In this document: positions 13,001-23,011 of the stretch, in pieces
Numbering within the stretch: position 1 is the first letter of the stretch
Layout of the letters: every line of letters starts with the position of its first letter
Assembly (NCBI RefSeq): GCF_019703515.2
Contig: NC_059348.1
Span: 25,042,156-25,106,155, forward strand
Length of the DNA stretch: 64,000 bases
Direction of reading: 5' to 3'
DNA from: Myxocyprinus asiaticus
Taxonomy: Eukaryota; Chordata; Actinopteri; Cypriniformes; Catostomidae
The notes under the pieces: generated by a model
Told to the model about the DNA's origin: nothing
Seen by the model: only the letters and a program-made list of their open reading frames with translations
Database searches by the model: none
Translations under genes and position numbers: made by a program

Positions 13001-16000
13001 GTTCGTGTTGCACCCAGACTACAACTGGATCTGAAAACACTGGATGACACAAAGCTTATTTCTCTGTCTCTGAGTTACTTCAGTTATAAATGCGGTTGTC
13101 ACTCTTGATCAGAACCAAACTGTGAGTGAACATAACTACATTTAGCACTCTAACACTATGTCCTATAACCAGATGCGACATGACACCGCTACACACAACA
13201 AAAGTTTTTTTTATGTTTATCAGAGTTTTTGTCCTAACCAGAGTGACAGGACATTCTGTTGCTCACTTGGTTTCTGTTTCTGCTATGTCGGGCCGAGAGG
13301 CCTTATCCACTTCTAACACACACCTATTCAGAATGCAGGGTTGGGGAGTAACGGAATACATGTAACTGGATTACGTATTTAAAATACAAAATATAAGTAA
13401 CTTTATTCCACTACAGTTACAATTTAAATCATTGGTAATAAGAATACAGTTACATTCAAAAAGTATTTTGATTACTGAAGAGATTACTTTGCATTTTATT
13501 GTCATTTGTTTCATTTAATATTTAGTCCTTTCAGAAAACATTTATCCATATAAATGATGCGGTCAAAAGTGCATTTGAACAGCAGTGAAACATTTTCTTA
13601 TGATATGTTACATTCATACGAGCAGAAGTAAGTTTGAAGTAAGTTTGGAGCAGAAGAAATAGAATTAAACCTTGTGTAAATTGTCAGCTTTACACTAAGC
13701 TAAAATGCTATTTCTACCCATTTTACATGCACGTTACCAGGCACGATCATATTTTTTTATCAAGAAAATTCACGTTAGATCATAATTTCTTTTTTCTAGT
13801 GAGACCTTTGATATTAGGGCAAATATTGTATTCTTGATTATAATTTTTGTATTGTTTTTGTGTATCTAAAAATCCTTAAAACAAGATCAATTTGATCAAT
13901 TTATCTTGTTTTAGAAATAACACTACATAAGATATTTAGGTTTTTCAGAGAATGTATTTTTAACGTGTATTTTGTCTTACTGTACTGGCAGAGTTTTTAT
14001 AGTCAAAACAAGTGAAAAAATCTACCAGAGCTGAAGAAGTAATCCAAAGTATTTGGAATACGTTACTGACCTTGAGTAATCTAACAGAATATGTTAAAAA
14101 TTACATTTTACAGCATATATTCTGTAATCTGTAGTGGAATACATTTAAAAAGTAACCCTCCCAACCCTGTCAGAATGGAGGAAAGACATACCAACTTCTC
14201 TCCAATTCCTACGTGGAGCTCACTGAAACCGCAACAGGAGTACAGCATGAACATGAACAGTTGTAATGAACAGAATTAGGATCCAGTTCATGGAGTAACT
14301 TTACCTGTGAATGAGAGTGATTGTGTATTTATCCCTTCAGGGTAAGGCTGTCAAGTTAAATTTGAAATTCAAATATTTTTGAATGCAAAACCTGTGCATT
14401 TTAATATTTTAATATGTGCCACTTTTTCACATAAGTTTTGAGAATATGAATTGGCTAAAAATCCTTTCAGCAGTTAGCAAAGGATAGTGTAAACGAGTTT
14501 GGCTCGCTGTCCCTGGAGGAGGGCTCGAGGCTCGAGACCTGATCCGAGCTTGAATACACCCCAAAAAAAGCCAAGACCAGGCAGCGAGTCACTAGTGTCG
14601 GAGCCTTGTGAAACACAGAAAGCAATGTGTTTGGGTAGGAATATTGAGATGCTGAATGACAGTCCCTACGATGCTTCCCCCCAGGGGCTGGCAGGTTGAA
14701 AATATAAATTGAATTCCCTTTTCTGGTTTGATCTGTTTTGCTCTGTTTAATATTGTATCTGATGGTATCTTTGTCATGGATGTGCCAATTGGAGAAAGTG
14801 GGATGAATACTGGAATCAAATTTTGCTGTGGTGGTGAATTCAGAGCAGTGGAGGAGACCAAAAAAAGGCACATGGCATTGAGGGTTTTGGTGGTGTTTTC
14901 TGAATTGGTTGAGATGTGAGATGAAGGATGAGACGAAAAGTAGAGACAAATCTGGGAATGGCAGTTTGTAGGTTTCATGGAAATATTTAAAATATTTCCA
15001 GGCTGTCCAGTATGTTTGGAGGGTTCGTGGAGAGATGGTTTGGAGAATGGAGTTCAGAGATGCTTTATGGAGGAGTTTGAGTGGGTGGTTTAGTGGAATT
15101 TCAGCTCTGAACAAGGAGGAACTTGGGTTGGAGTCGGGTTCACCTCTGGAGCCAAGGTTCTGAATCTCTGGAAGAGAAAGTGAGAGAGTCAGCTATCAGA
15201 TTTGTTTAGCCTGGAATGTGCTCAGCCTTTATTATGAATTGGTTGTAAACGGAAATTCATATTAGGCATCTAAGAAAAGGTGCCAATTCTGGAGATCGGG
15301 ATCTGCCTTTGTTAAAGCACTGGACGTGGTTTGGTTGTCGCAATGGGCTAAAATGCTTTTAGCTGTCCATTCAGGCCCCAGTAGGGAGGCCGCTACCACT
15401 ATGGGGTAAAGTTCGAACAGGGTGGAGGAAGCAGAGTGAGGAGGTAAATTAATTAGATCGGGGGGCCAGCTAGATGCAAACCAGTGGCCCTGATAGAATT
15501 CTCCAAATCTGATGAACAGGGTTGCATACATGTACAAATGGATGTCGTCGGGGTAGGAAATGAAATCATCATAAAAGAAGGCAAGTACATTCCGGTGGTT
15601 GAGAAAATGTAGCCATAGTTGCAAGTCTGCACAGCATAATTTGCCTAGGGTTACGGGTCATTTAGTGAATTGACGGATGAGGCTAATGAAAGGAGATGAG
15701 AAATGAAAGGGCGGCCTTGTGGTATTACGCTCATGCCGAAATTTAGATGACCAAGGAGGGAGAGGAGATCGTGCTTGGTACAACTTGGATTAGACAGGAA
15801 GTTGGAGATTATTGAAATGATCCTATCAATCGTTCCTTTGGGAAGGGAAGCTTGAAATTCTGTCAAGCTGGATGCCTAGGAATTCGATAGACGTGGATGG
15901 ACCAGCGTTTTTATCTTCTGAGATGGGAATCCCTAAATTGGAAAACACTTTCTGCACAGTGCTTAGGTGGAGAGCTGGAGGATAATTATGTGGCAAGACG

Positions 16001-19000
16001 GTGAGGAAATCATCGAGCAGGTGTATAAGCTGTGGTTGTTTGACACTATCCAGCAGACCGCTTCGGATAGCATGTCAAATATTTTGGGGCTGCTTTTGCA
16101 TCCAAAATTAAGGCGAATGGCGAAATAGAACTTGTCATTCCAGCAGACGCTAAAGAGGTGCCAGACATCGGGGTGCATGGGCATGATTTTAAAAGCCGAA
16201 GTTATGTTGACCTTTGCAAGCCATACGCCTCTGCCTACTTTTTTGAACATTTGGATGGCTTGGTCAACATCATGGTAACGGAGAGAGCATTCGTTGATTG
16301 ATATCAGACTGTTTATGCTCGGGTGTGGTCCGTTATGGTCTATAATGAGGCATTTTTTCCCTGAGAATTTTCTGGTGGCCACCCTGATAGGGCTGATGCA
16401 AAATTTCTCAAAGGGGCCTATCATGAAGCCGGATTTAACTTCCTTACTTAACAGATCGTCGACTAACTTGGGTTTAGCGAGTGCTGATTGCAAGTTATGA
16501 CAGATGAGATTTGAGGTAGGAGGACTCTCTAACCCGGGGTTGAAGCCATGTTTTAGCCCAGTCAATAAAAACTGTGAGAAAGATGTATCAGGATAGTTGG
16601 ACCGTTCTTTGGCTAGGACAGAAATAATGACAGGAGTACTGAGGTACTTTTTGAGATTTTTATTTTTTGAAGCTTTTTGAACAGGGCATATAGAGTGAGC
16701 ATGAGCACCTCCACAGAAATTGCAGATATGCAGGAAACGGCACTGAGCTTTGGTGCAGCCATAGTCGGTCAAATTGTTACAAGTTTGTTTACCTGCAGAG
16801 TAGCTCACTGTTCTACCTTTGAAATCTTTGAAGGAGGAAGCCAAAGGACCGTTGCTGGGTTGAGGGACATAATTTGTTGGTTAGCTCCTAACCGGGATGT
16901 CGGAGCGAGGGGGCCGTAATTGTGGGGCTGGACTCAGTTTGGTGTTTGATAGACCTGCAGACTGCACACAAGATACTCCTGCATCCCAGGAACACCCTGT
17001 TGTGTAAATGTAGATCTCCCCAGTACTGACAGTGATTCCACTGCGCTACTTTCTCAGCACACTTTGCTGAAAAGAGCCTATGGTAAGTTTAAAAATGACT
17101 ACCACCAAAAGAGAGTGAGAATTTGGTGATTATTGACAGGTAGTCATTGAGCTTGTGGCATCTATGTGGAAACACTGAGCAAATGATGTTGGTGTAGCTG
17201 AATGACGTCTGAATGCGATGAAGAATTCAGCGAGAGTGAGTGTGCGAGAAGAGCTGGGCGAGGGGTTTTTGGGTGTAACAGAAAACTCACCGCAGTCTAT
17301 GGATCGGACTGCATTACTGTGAGGGACTGCTGAAAGGAGAGAAGAGAGATCTATGTCTGCACCTGCTTGGATTTGAGTGCAAAGGTGATTGGAGTCTGGC
17401 GGAGGCTCTGTAGCAGAAGCATTTGAGGGAATGGCGAAAGGTATGGCTGTTTGAAGTGTAAATGTGGGAGGACAGGCTGGAAGAGGAGTGTTAGTGGGGA
17501 AAGAATTCGGAAATGCAGTTGTTTGCGGAGGCAGCCTCACGCTAGTATTGGTTCCGAAGAGAGGAAAGTTGGCTTGGTAGTTAGAAGGGGGGGTATAGTG
17601 TAGAGGGGAATGGATCAGGAGTGGTAGTCTCCTGCGGAGGCAGCCCCATTGCGGGATTCTGCTCCAGAAGTCCATGAATAGGGAGGGATAGAAGGAACAT
17701 TGGTAGAAAGAGCAGGTTGCACAGAATAAGCAGAGATATTTGGAGGAGCTGTCATAGCAGAGAGGGGAGGATGGCCGGTATGTGCAGTGGAAAATCTGAT
17801 TGCGTATTGGGTGGTAAGTTTGCTGAAAGCTCTGCTGTTGAGCGAGGATTTGCGCTGGGAGGTTGAAGAGGGAGAGAGGAGGGAGGAGGGAGTTCGGTGG
17901 GGACAGGGATAGTGACACGTACTCCGCGACTGGAGAGTCTTTGCAGGTGCCGCACTTCCGTGTTTACATCGGGAGAAATATTATTTCCACTGGCGCTGGT
18001 TGGTTGAGACGGATGGATTGTGGGTGTTTTGGATATTTTTTGGCTGGAAGCAGCCGATTTGGAGCACTTGGATTGTTTAGGGGGGTTAGCGAATGAGTAG
18101 GTGTTGACGGGATGAGTTAATCACCACGTTTTGCTGAAATGTACAGATCATAGTGCTGTGTTTTGTTTGAATGGTGAAAGAACGGGATGTCTCAGCTGCT
18201 AAAGCATGTCGCAAGCCATTAACAGTCCATTTGGAAATGTTGGGAGTAGCTGGGTAATCGGATACGTTGGAGGCGGCAGTCATGGATGTTTTAGAAGATC
18301 TCGAGGGAGGAGGAGAATATGTGTTCCTGCGGCAGCGCTGGAGGGTGGATGATTCCAAGCTTGGTGACCCCGATTTACATCCCGTGGTTGAGAAATGGCG
18401 TTGGGGGAAAGAGCGATGATCCCGGACTCGTCAAGCTGTTGTGGAGAGTCAGGGACAGTTCCTCGTCGGAGGTGAAGAGTTTGAGTTCGAGAGACATCTT
18501 CGTGTTAGGGCGGGGCCGAATGCCGGAAGAATCGTCAGTGCCATGGAGGTAAGCAGCTGTTTATATATGCTTACTCTAGCAATGATATTGGTCGGATTAA
18601 ATGAACATGCTGCTCCCGAACTTTATTATGAAACTCCATTTGATTTGTGTTTTGTTTTTGTATTATTTTTAGAAAATGTGTGCGTTAACGTGCCTTATAT
18701 ATATATATATATTATATATATGTATGTATAGAAAGTGTACCTATTTAACAATTGGGCCAAATTCTTTAATGTGTATATATTACTTTAATATGTTAACCTA
18801 AACTTTGCAGGCAACTGACTCATTAATTTGCAGACTCCTATCTAACCGCACGTTTTGAAAAGCATATCTGCAAAGCAAACTGATTAACAATACCTCAAGC
18901 TATTAAATAAATAAAGGAATCCCCTAGGACCACAAAACAATTACAGAAAATCTTAATGTTAATGTACCAAATACACTGCCCTTTCAAAACTCCTACTCAC

Positions 19001-19204
19001 CACAAGTGCGGGGACCCCTGTGACCACCGCGTACAGGACAGCTGGTGAGATCGCACTGGACTCCTCTGGTCCAAGATAGGGCTTAGTGTAGGCATTATCA
19101 TGACAGAAAAAGCCCTGGACGTGCACGTTGAACGTATCGGTGTACTCAAAGTAATATGCCAGCATGACAGTCCCTGCCATGATCACCAACTGAAAGTAAA
19201 GCAT
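3759..19204 (-). CDS. plppr5: plppr5: phospholipid phosphatase-related protein type 5, 5' part (3 exons, 3' end off window)
   Basis: Join of 19204-19001, 6322-6190 and 4009-3759 on the minus strand gives 588 nt, 196 residues. The protein starts MLYFQ, followed by LVIMAGTVMLAYYFEYTDTF, and continues with the family loop containing GFFCHDNAY, the segment GDCCYLNPLVRR, FGLFATDIFVNAGQ, an N-glycosylation site in KPNYTALGC, and FPSKEAAISVYAAL. These match PLPPR5 far better than PLPPR1-3. PLPPR5 (PRG-5) is a neuronal six-span plasma-membrane protein linked to filopodia and neurite growth. The lipid-phosphatase C2 motif is altered: the catalytic His position in FPSQH of PLPPR4 reads Glu here, as expected for a non-catalytic family member. 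All splice sites are canonical. The remaining two or so exons (last membrane spans and short tail) were not found at 1-3758 and should lie left of the window. The a/b teleost paralogue is undetermined. Confidence 0.93.
4157..4641 (-). mobile_element. Tc1-like transposon, internally deleted
   Basis: Ends are inverted: catggccaaaagtatgggga at 4157 and its counterpart tacatttggccatg at 4628-4641. The minus strand from 4456 to 4259 encodes a Tc1 C-terminal piece, WPAQSPDLNPVKQLWDEVEH. The catalytic Glu of the usual NPIE motif is Lys here, and the DNA-binding and first catalytic parts are gone. Confidence 0.8.
4642..6189. other. plppr5 intron, unassigned
   Basis: AT-rich sequence between the third and second coding exons. 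No open frame with recognisable similarity and no clean repeat ends were seen. Confidence 0.3.
6190..6322 (-). CDS. plppr5: plppr5 second coding exon
   Basis: 133 nt, phase 0 in and phase 1 out, encoding ITVTESVLF through LVRRTFRFL plus the first base of a Gly codon. The acceptor is gttttgtcttcag and the donor gtatgt. It aligns to plppr4 exon 3 (130 nt, same phases). Confidence 0.93.
6778..7151 (+). repeat. 5' LTR
   Basis: 374 bp, TGTAAT...ATTACA termini, with agtgtatatatagccc-like promoter sequence (TATATA near 6933) and AATAAA at 7095. Confidence 0.85.
7478..8491 (+). CDS. Proline-rich repeat ORF inside the LTR element
   Basis: Uninterrupted 337-residue frame. Residues about 1-45 repeat VNEPAPTPAT; about 45-190 are roughly 15 copies of a ten-residue EPAPEPSTVP unit (30-bp DNA unit); then come a basic patch KRRRRAP, four or five ALTTTEVIPLLLP units, and an Arg/Ser-rich end. 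No enzyme motif is present. The position, between the LTRs and ahead of a purine tract, is that of a gag-like gene. The opposite strand is also open because the repeat lacks stops, and that is a shadow. Expression is not shown. Confidence 0.5.
   Translation: MPAKVNEPAPTPATVNEPAPTPATVNEPAPTSATVNEPVLEPSTVPEPAPEPSTVPEPAPEPSSNPEPAPEPSTIPEPAPEPSTNSEPAPEPSTVPEPAPEPSTVPEPAPEPSTVPEPAPEPSTVPEPAPEPSTIPEPAPEPSTVPDLAPEPSTIPDLAPEPSTVPEPAPEPSTVPEPAPEPSTVPEPVSLAIKAAPTVVLPAIRKRRRRAPALQSLPALTTTEVIPLLLPALTATEVVPLLLPALMATEVIHVPLLALTTTEVIPLPRRPFPSRRLRSQPWRPIPSHYQHSRPQRPSTSLSSSRRPTTSLSRSQRPTMSLSRSRRPSTSLSSPQQP
8626..9081 (+). CDS. Second repeat ORF of the LTR element
   Basis: 151-residue frame opening with seven copies of the eight-residue unit MALPLESS (24-bp DNA unit), then Ser/Glu/Pro-rich sequence and a Leu-rich end. 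It lies in a different frame from the preceding ORF, so the two are joined only if a shift or splice occurs. No known domain. Confidence 0.4.
   Translation: MALPLESSMALPLESSMALPLESSMALPLESSMALPLESSMALPLESSMALPLESSASLASEPSESPSALLSESPATLNFEAFESHVDLISEPSESPDAITFEPLPTVALSPEPPELCFLRLLLLGLLWLRPLGLHSLSLCPLGFCLLHLP
9140..9500 (+). repeat. 3' LTR
   Basis: 361 bp and very similar to the left LTR, differing by scattered substitutions and small gaps, including a shortened agctc repeat; AATAAA near 9444. Confidence 0.85.
9638..10232. mobile_element. Inverted-repeat DNA element (hAT-like MITE)
   Basis: Left end aggggccgtttacacgacaa near 9636 and right end gacgtgtaaacgtaccct near 10213-10230 are inverted relatives, each followed inward by an AAAACGGAAA word. 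No transposase is encoded. An 8-bp target duplication was not resolved. Confidence 0.65.
10589..11786. mobile_element. TTAA-type inverted-repeat element with nested second element
   Basis: Left flank TTAA (10585-10588) and right flank TTGA (11787-11790); ends aggaatagttcac and gtgaactatccct. Both arms read inward through matching words such as ttcacttgcattg and its inverse. A distinct element occupies 10856-11339. Confidence 0.75.
10856..11339. mobile_element. Nested 484-bp TTAA-flanked MITE
   Basis: Perfect terminal inverted repeat agagcacctattatg / cataataggtgctct, flanked on both sides by TTAA (10852-10855 and 11340-11343). No coding capacity. The TTAA target suggests a piggyBac- or Kolobok-type transposase acting in trans. 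Confidence 0.8.
11787..13335. other. plppr5 intron, unassigned
   Basis: AT-rich, with a (TG)n run near 12969-12985. No exon, RNA or repeat terminus was supported. Confidence 0.3.
13336..14169. mobile_element. hAT-type MITE with exact 8-bp target duplication
   Basis: 834 bp, starting cagggttggggagtaac and ending gtaaccctcccaaccctg as inverted repeats. Flanked by TCAGAATG at 13328-13335 and 14170-14177. No transposase frame. Confidence 0.85.
14467..15114 (-). pseudogene. Tyrosine recombinase of the YR element, truncated
   Basis: 215 residues: a core-binding-like N-terminus (SPRTLQTYWTAWKYFKYFHE), then FFGLLHCSEFT, where the first catalytic Arg of the usual FLRCSE box is His, then the Lys box IKQSKTDQTRKG. 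The C-terminal HxxR and Tyr boxes are not present. Inactive by these losses. Confidence 0.75.
15262..15866 (-). pseudogene. RT thumb and RNase H region of the YR element
   Basis: 15866-15651 has a connection/thumb sequence with HDLLSLLGHLNFGMSVIPQG; 15624-15262 has ELYPIVVAASLLGPEW and HCDNQTTSSAL, typical of the RNase H of DIRS-group elements. The two frames are separated by a stop or shift. Confidence 0.75.
15963..16844 (-). pseudogene. Zinc-finger and reverse transcriptase region of the YR element
   Basis: The frame 16844-15963 has a Cys/His cluster (CRFLHICNFCGGAHAHSICP), then RT blocks VGRGVWLAKVNITSAFKIMP and FAIRLNFGCKSSPKIFD. The catalytic LDDFL follows at about 16002-16020 in a shifted frame, so at least one indel separates the two RT halves. 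Confidence 0.8.
17130..18358 (-). pseudogene. gag-like region of the YR element
   Basis: Pieces at 18358-18086 (with WTVNGLRHALAA), 17955-17752 and 17918-17130 lie in different frames and are Pro/Ser-rich. The WTVNGLRHAL segment resembles the N-terminal gag motif of Ngaro-type elements. Confidence 0.5.
18590..19000. other. plppr5 intron, AT-rich
   Basis: Contains a short TA repeat near 18696-18722; nothing else was recognised. Confidence 0.3.
19001..19204 (-). CDS. plppr5: plppr5 first coding exon
   Basis: Encodes residues 1-68: first membrane span (VIMAGTVMLAYYFEY) and the extracellular loop with GFFCHDNAY. The donor after GTG is gtgagt. The start chosen is the ATG at 19204-19202, because an in-frame TGA lies three codons upstream. 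The bases just before TTGGTG (ctttactttcag) also resemble a splice acceptor, so an upstream exon joining at 19189 cannot be excluded. Confidence 0.88.
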
Positions 19205-20121
19205 TGTCGTTCAGGGTAAAATTAGATAAAAGCATGAAAAAAATCCTGTGAAAAAGTAAAGGGTCCTCGGTCGGCTCCTACGACAACCCTTGCATGATTT
19301 CCTCTTATTCTACGTTCACCCCACATACAATCCGTTAAATGGAGTGCGTGAGCACATTGTGAGAGCGCGCGGATACTCTGTGGTCTATTTGAGAATGAAT
19401 TGAGTTGGAGGTCATACAGCCACACGCGCTGTAGGCGTGCCTCACTTTTATAAGTGATGGAATGCCTGCAAATAACTATGCAGTTAAATAGTTTTATATT
19501 AAGCGTATTTAAATGCATTATAAAAGATATAATTATTTATGCTCCTTTAAAATACCAAATCCTTTGTGTACTTTTGTTTGACTTCGTGTCTCAACCTGCT
19601 GCAAATTCAGCATTTGTAGTAAACACTTTCAAACAAGTTTCTCTTCATTAAGTCCATTTAAAATGTCAAATTCTACAAGACCAACTTACAGTTATTCAGT
19701 TGAAGCTATTTTGTCCAGCTGGACTGAAATAATAAAATCATTCCAGGGAAAGGGGTAAAATCATTCTACTTTGGTTGGGAAATTAAAATGCACATTTTAT
19801 TTGTCCTCGTCAGGCAATGTCATTTGCATCTAGAAAGACTAAAAATGTATGAAAGTAAATAGCTTCAATGTGTTTTGATAAAGGTTTATGAGGCAGGAAC
19901 TGTGCGTTGCTGCTGCCATCTTGTGAGTGTAGGGCGCAGCAATTGAGTAGCCTGGACGAGCCTTGCAGCAATTTAGCAATTGTTTCAGGTGTTGAAAAAG
20001 ATTGTGTAGTGTTACTTTTTGAAAAGTAAAGTACATTTTGAATAGAAATATAAATCTACATATTAAATAAAATACTACATATTAAACATAAATCTAAATG
20101 TTAAATGTAGCCAACTCTTAA

Positions 20122-20515
20122 AGGAATAGTTCACCCAAAAATGTATTTGGGTTCTCTCATCATTTACTCACATTCATGCCATCCAGGTGTATGACTTGTT
20201 TCTTCTGCTGAACACAAACAAAGATCTTTAGAAGAATATCTCAGTCCTTACAATGCAAGTGAATTGGTAACAACATTTTGAAGCTCCAAAAACACATAAA
20301 GCCAGCATAAAAGTAATCCACACAACTCCAGTGGTTAAATCCATGTCTTCAGAAGCGATATGACAAGTGTGGGTTAGAAAAAGGTCAATATGGAAGTCCT
20401 TTTATACTGTCAATCTTCAATGTCACTTTCACTTTAACATTCTTCTTTTGTTTTTGGCAATTTGTATTTTTGGTTCATATAACCACCTACTGGGCAGGGA
20501 GGAGAATTTTCAGAC
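20122..20515. repeat. Truncated TTAA-type inverted-repeat element
   Basis: Begins after TTAA with aggaatagttcacccaaaaa, and follows the left arm and middle of the 10589 copy up to the word ctactgggcag. The right arm is missing. Confidence 0.65.
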
Positions 20516-21097
20516 AGAGGGCTCATTTTCAGGTCAGGAGTGGGTACAGTCACAAAAATTCATAATTTTAATCATAAAATATATGATAAATTGATGTTGA
20601 GTGGGTTTACTTTGGTTAGAATTGAAATAGCCTAAACATTTTAATATTTTTATGTTTGTTGCTTCTCTCAAAAAACAATAGTCTTAACACTTTGAAAACA
20701 AACTCCAAAACTACATAGTCACAACAACTTTAGTCATAACAAAAAGGAAATATGTGACTGTGACCTAAGAACTTAAGCTTTCATTTGATTTTACATGTTT
20801 CTTCCACCAGAGATATTTAACAAAGAATGACATTTTTTACAACCAACCCCAGACTCCCTGACATTTTAAATCATTATAATGCATTACAACTTAAGGAATG
20901 GATGTGAGAATGAAAAATCATTCTAACTTTGAAATCAGATGCGTGTCTAACAGTAGCTAAATTATTACCTGTGCAAAAGCTACTATTCAGACCAACTGGT
21001 ATTACACTATACCAAAGTCCCTTTCAAGGCAAGTCATTCCACTTGGCAGCCATCTTTGGAACGTTCCCGGGCAGCTATTTTCTTTGTAAACAAGCGG
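20516..21097. other. Intergenic sequence, unassigned
   Basis: No open frame or repeat boundary recognised. Confidence 0.3.
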
Positions 21098-22160
21098 CAT
21101 TACATTCATTTACATTTATTCATTTAGTAGACATTTTTATCCAAAGCCACATACAAATGAGGACTATAACAGAAGTGATTCATCATAAGGAGGCAGTAAT
21201 AAGAGCAGTGTTATAATACTAAGTTGCAAATTGCTTAGAGAAGCACAAGCAGAGAGGAAGGTGTGAGACATTGGTGAAAGAATTATATTTTTGAAGAAAG
21301 ACAGTTATTGTTTTTGTGGAATTTGGACAAGTACTCGTGAAGGAGATGTGTCTAGATGTTTCTTGAAGGTGGCTAGAGAATCAGCTGCTAGGGTAGGGGT
21401 TTGGCAGGTCATTCCAAAAGAAAGAAACAGTTGAAGTGAAGTTGATTTTATGCCTCTGTTGCACCACGAGGCTGTGCTCACTCACTATTCATAAGCTTCT
21501 GGAGGGCACTTAAACGAAGTATAGAGTGTAGATGGGGGGTGCAAAGCCAGTGGTTGTTCTGTAAGCAAGCATCAATTATTTGAACTTGATGTGAGCAACC
21601 ATTGGCAACCAGTGCAGTTTGATGAAGAGAGGCATGATGTGCACTCTCTTGGACTCGTTGTGGAAAAATCATGCTGCTGCATTCTGGATCAATTGCAGAG
21701 GTTTGAATGTACATGCAGGTCCTTCAAGAAGAGCATTGCAGTAGTCCAATCTAGATATAACAAGAGCCTGGACAAGGAGTTGTGTAACATGCTCAGATAG
21801 GAAGGGTCTGATCTTCCTAATGTTATACAGAGCAAATATACATGAATGGGCTGTTATTGCGATGTGGTTTGTGAAGTTCAACTAATTGTCAAACATAACC
21901 CCAAGATTTCTGGCTGTCCTGGATGTTGTAATTGTTGACAAGTCTAGTTGAATGGTAAATTTATAATGAACTGCTGGGTTCGCTGGAACAATGAGAAGCT
22001 TAGTCTTTACTGGGTTGAGTGGGAGTTCTTCTTCCATCCAACACAAAATGTCTGCCATGCAGGCTGAGATCTGTGCAGCTACCATAGGATCGTCAGGCTG
22101 GAAAGAGAGGTAGAGTTGTGTCATCGGCATAGCAATGATAGGAAAAGCCATGTGCCTACA
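21098..22160 (-). mobile_element. L2-like LINE fragment, 3' part
   Basis: The minus strand encodes reverse-transcriptase pieces QLYLSFQPDD, LLIVPANP, RTARNLGVMFDN and ALYNIRKIRPF, ending LVISRLDYCNALL. The catalytic YADD is intact at 22120-22131, but a one-base shift follows it directly. The 3' end carries the conserved L2 tail word tttggataaaaatgtct (inverse at about 21128-21145). 5' truncated. Confidence 0.8.
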
Positions 22161-22381
22161 GATCCCAGTGATAAAAGTATAAATGTACAGCTCCTATCTA
22201 TTTGAATAGGGAAAGATTAAAATCTCCAAAATGGTCAGTAAAGATTACGATCAAAGAACATATTTTAAATCAGCAATAAAATCGGACAATGGTATATAAA
22301 TTGTGCTTCTTTAGCTCAGATCATGCTTAAAAAAAAAATAAAAAATAAAAAAAAAGCTATTTATCAGGCTGGCTCAGCTAA

Positions 22382-22749
22382 TGCACATGTTTACAGTCAG
22401 CAAACAAATCCAAAACACACGGCAGAGATGTAATCGTTGAAGCAGGCAAAGTAGTTGTTAACAGGTAATCAGTCCAACCAAGCAAACAGAGCAAAACAGT
22501 AATCCAAAATCGGTAATCCAGTAAAGCAGGCACAATGGTCATAACAAGTAGGCAATGAAACAGACAATGAGAATAATGCTTGGTAAAGCAGTGAAACTGG
22601 CAAAACTTCGCAAAGTCACAATGGAAAAGCATGGCTATTTATATGGTTCAAACAGGAAGTCACTATTGAAGAAAACGTTTCAGTGTCAGTATTCAGGAGA
22701 GGGCTCCCTCTGGCAGTCAGCTGAAGAGATACCAGCCTCATTCGTTACA
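22382..22749 (-). repeat. 3' LTR of the chromovirus
   Basis: About 368 bp. It is longer than the 5' LTR because of roughly 130 bp of aatcc/gcaggca-rich sequence at 22430-22555 in place of the minisatellite. The inner end at 22749 abuts the purine tract. Confidence 0.7.
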
Positions 22750-22869
22750 GAACCCCCCCCCACAAACAACTCCTGGTGTTCTTCTTGGTCATCCCCTTGG
22801 TCGAGGTGCAGGACGATTCGGGTGCACTTGGTGGAAGTCTCGGATCAGGGATGGGTCCAGTATGTCCTT

Positions 22870-23010
22870 GGGGGCTACCTATGATCCCTCCACTGGTTCA
22901 TAACCTTCCTAGTCCACCAGGTACTGCATCTGGCCCCCTCGACGACATGAGTCTATGATCTCTCTGACCATGTAAGCAGGTGATCCGTCGATCTCCAATG
23001 GAGGAGGCGG
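22870..23010 (-). pseudogene. Chromodomain of the chromovirus integrase
   Basis: On the minus strand the sequence reads VREIIDSC, then QMQYLVD, then a TAG where Trp is expected, then EGYEPVEGS. This is the chromodomain signature that places the element among chromoviruses; a stop breaks it. Confidence 0.65.
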
Positions 23011-23011
23011 C

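Larger units (their letters stand above)
14467..18540 (-). mobile_element. Tyrosine-recombinase retrotransposon (DIRS order, Ngaro-like), decayed
   Basis: On the minus strand the order is gag-like, reverse transcriptase, RNase H, then tyrosine recombinase, which is the DIRS/Ngaro arrangement and replaces an integrase. Frames are broken in several places. Terminal repeats were not identified, so the outer limits are approximate. It lies in the first plppr5 intron, in the same orientation as the gene. Confidence 0.8.
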
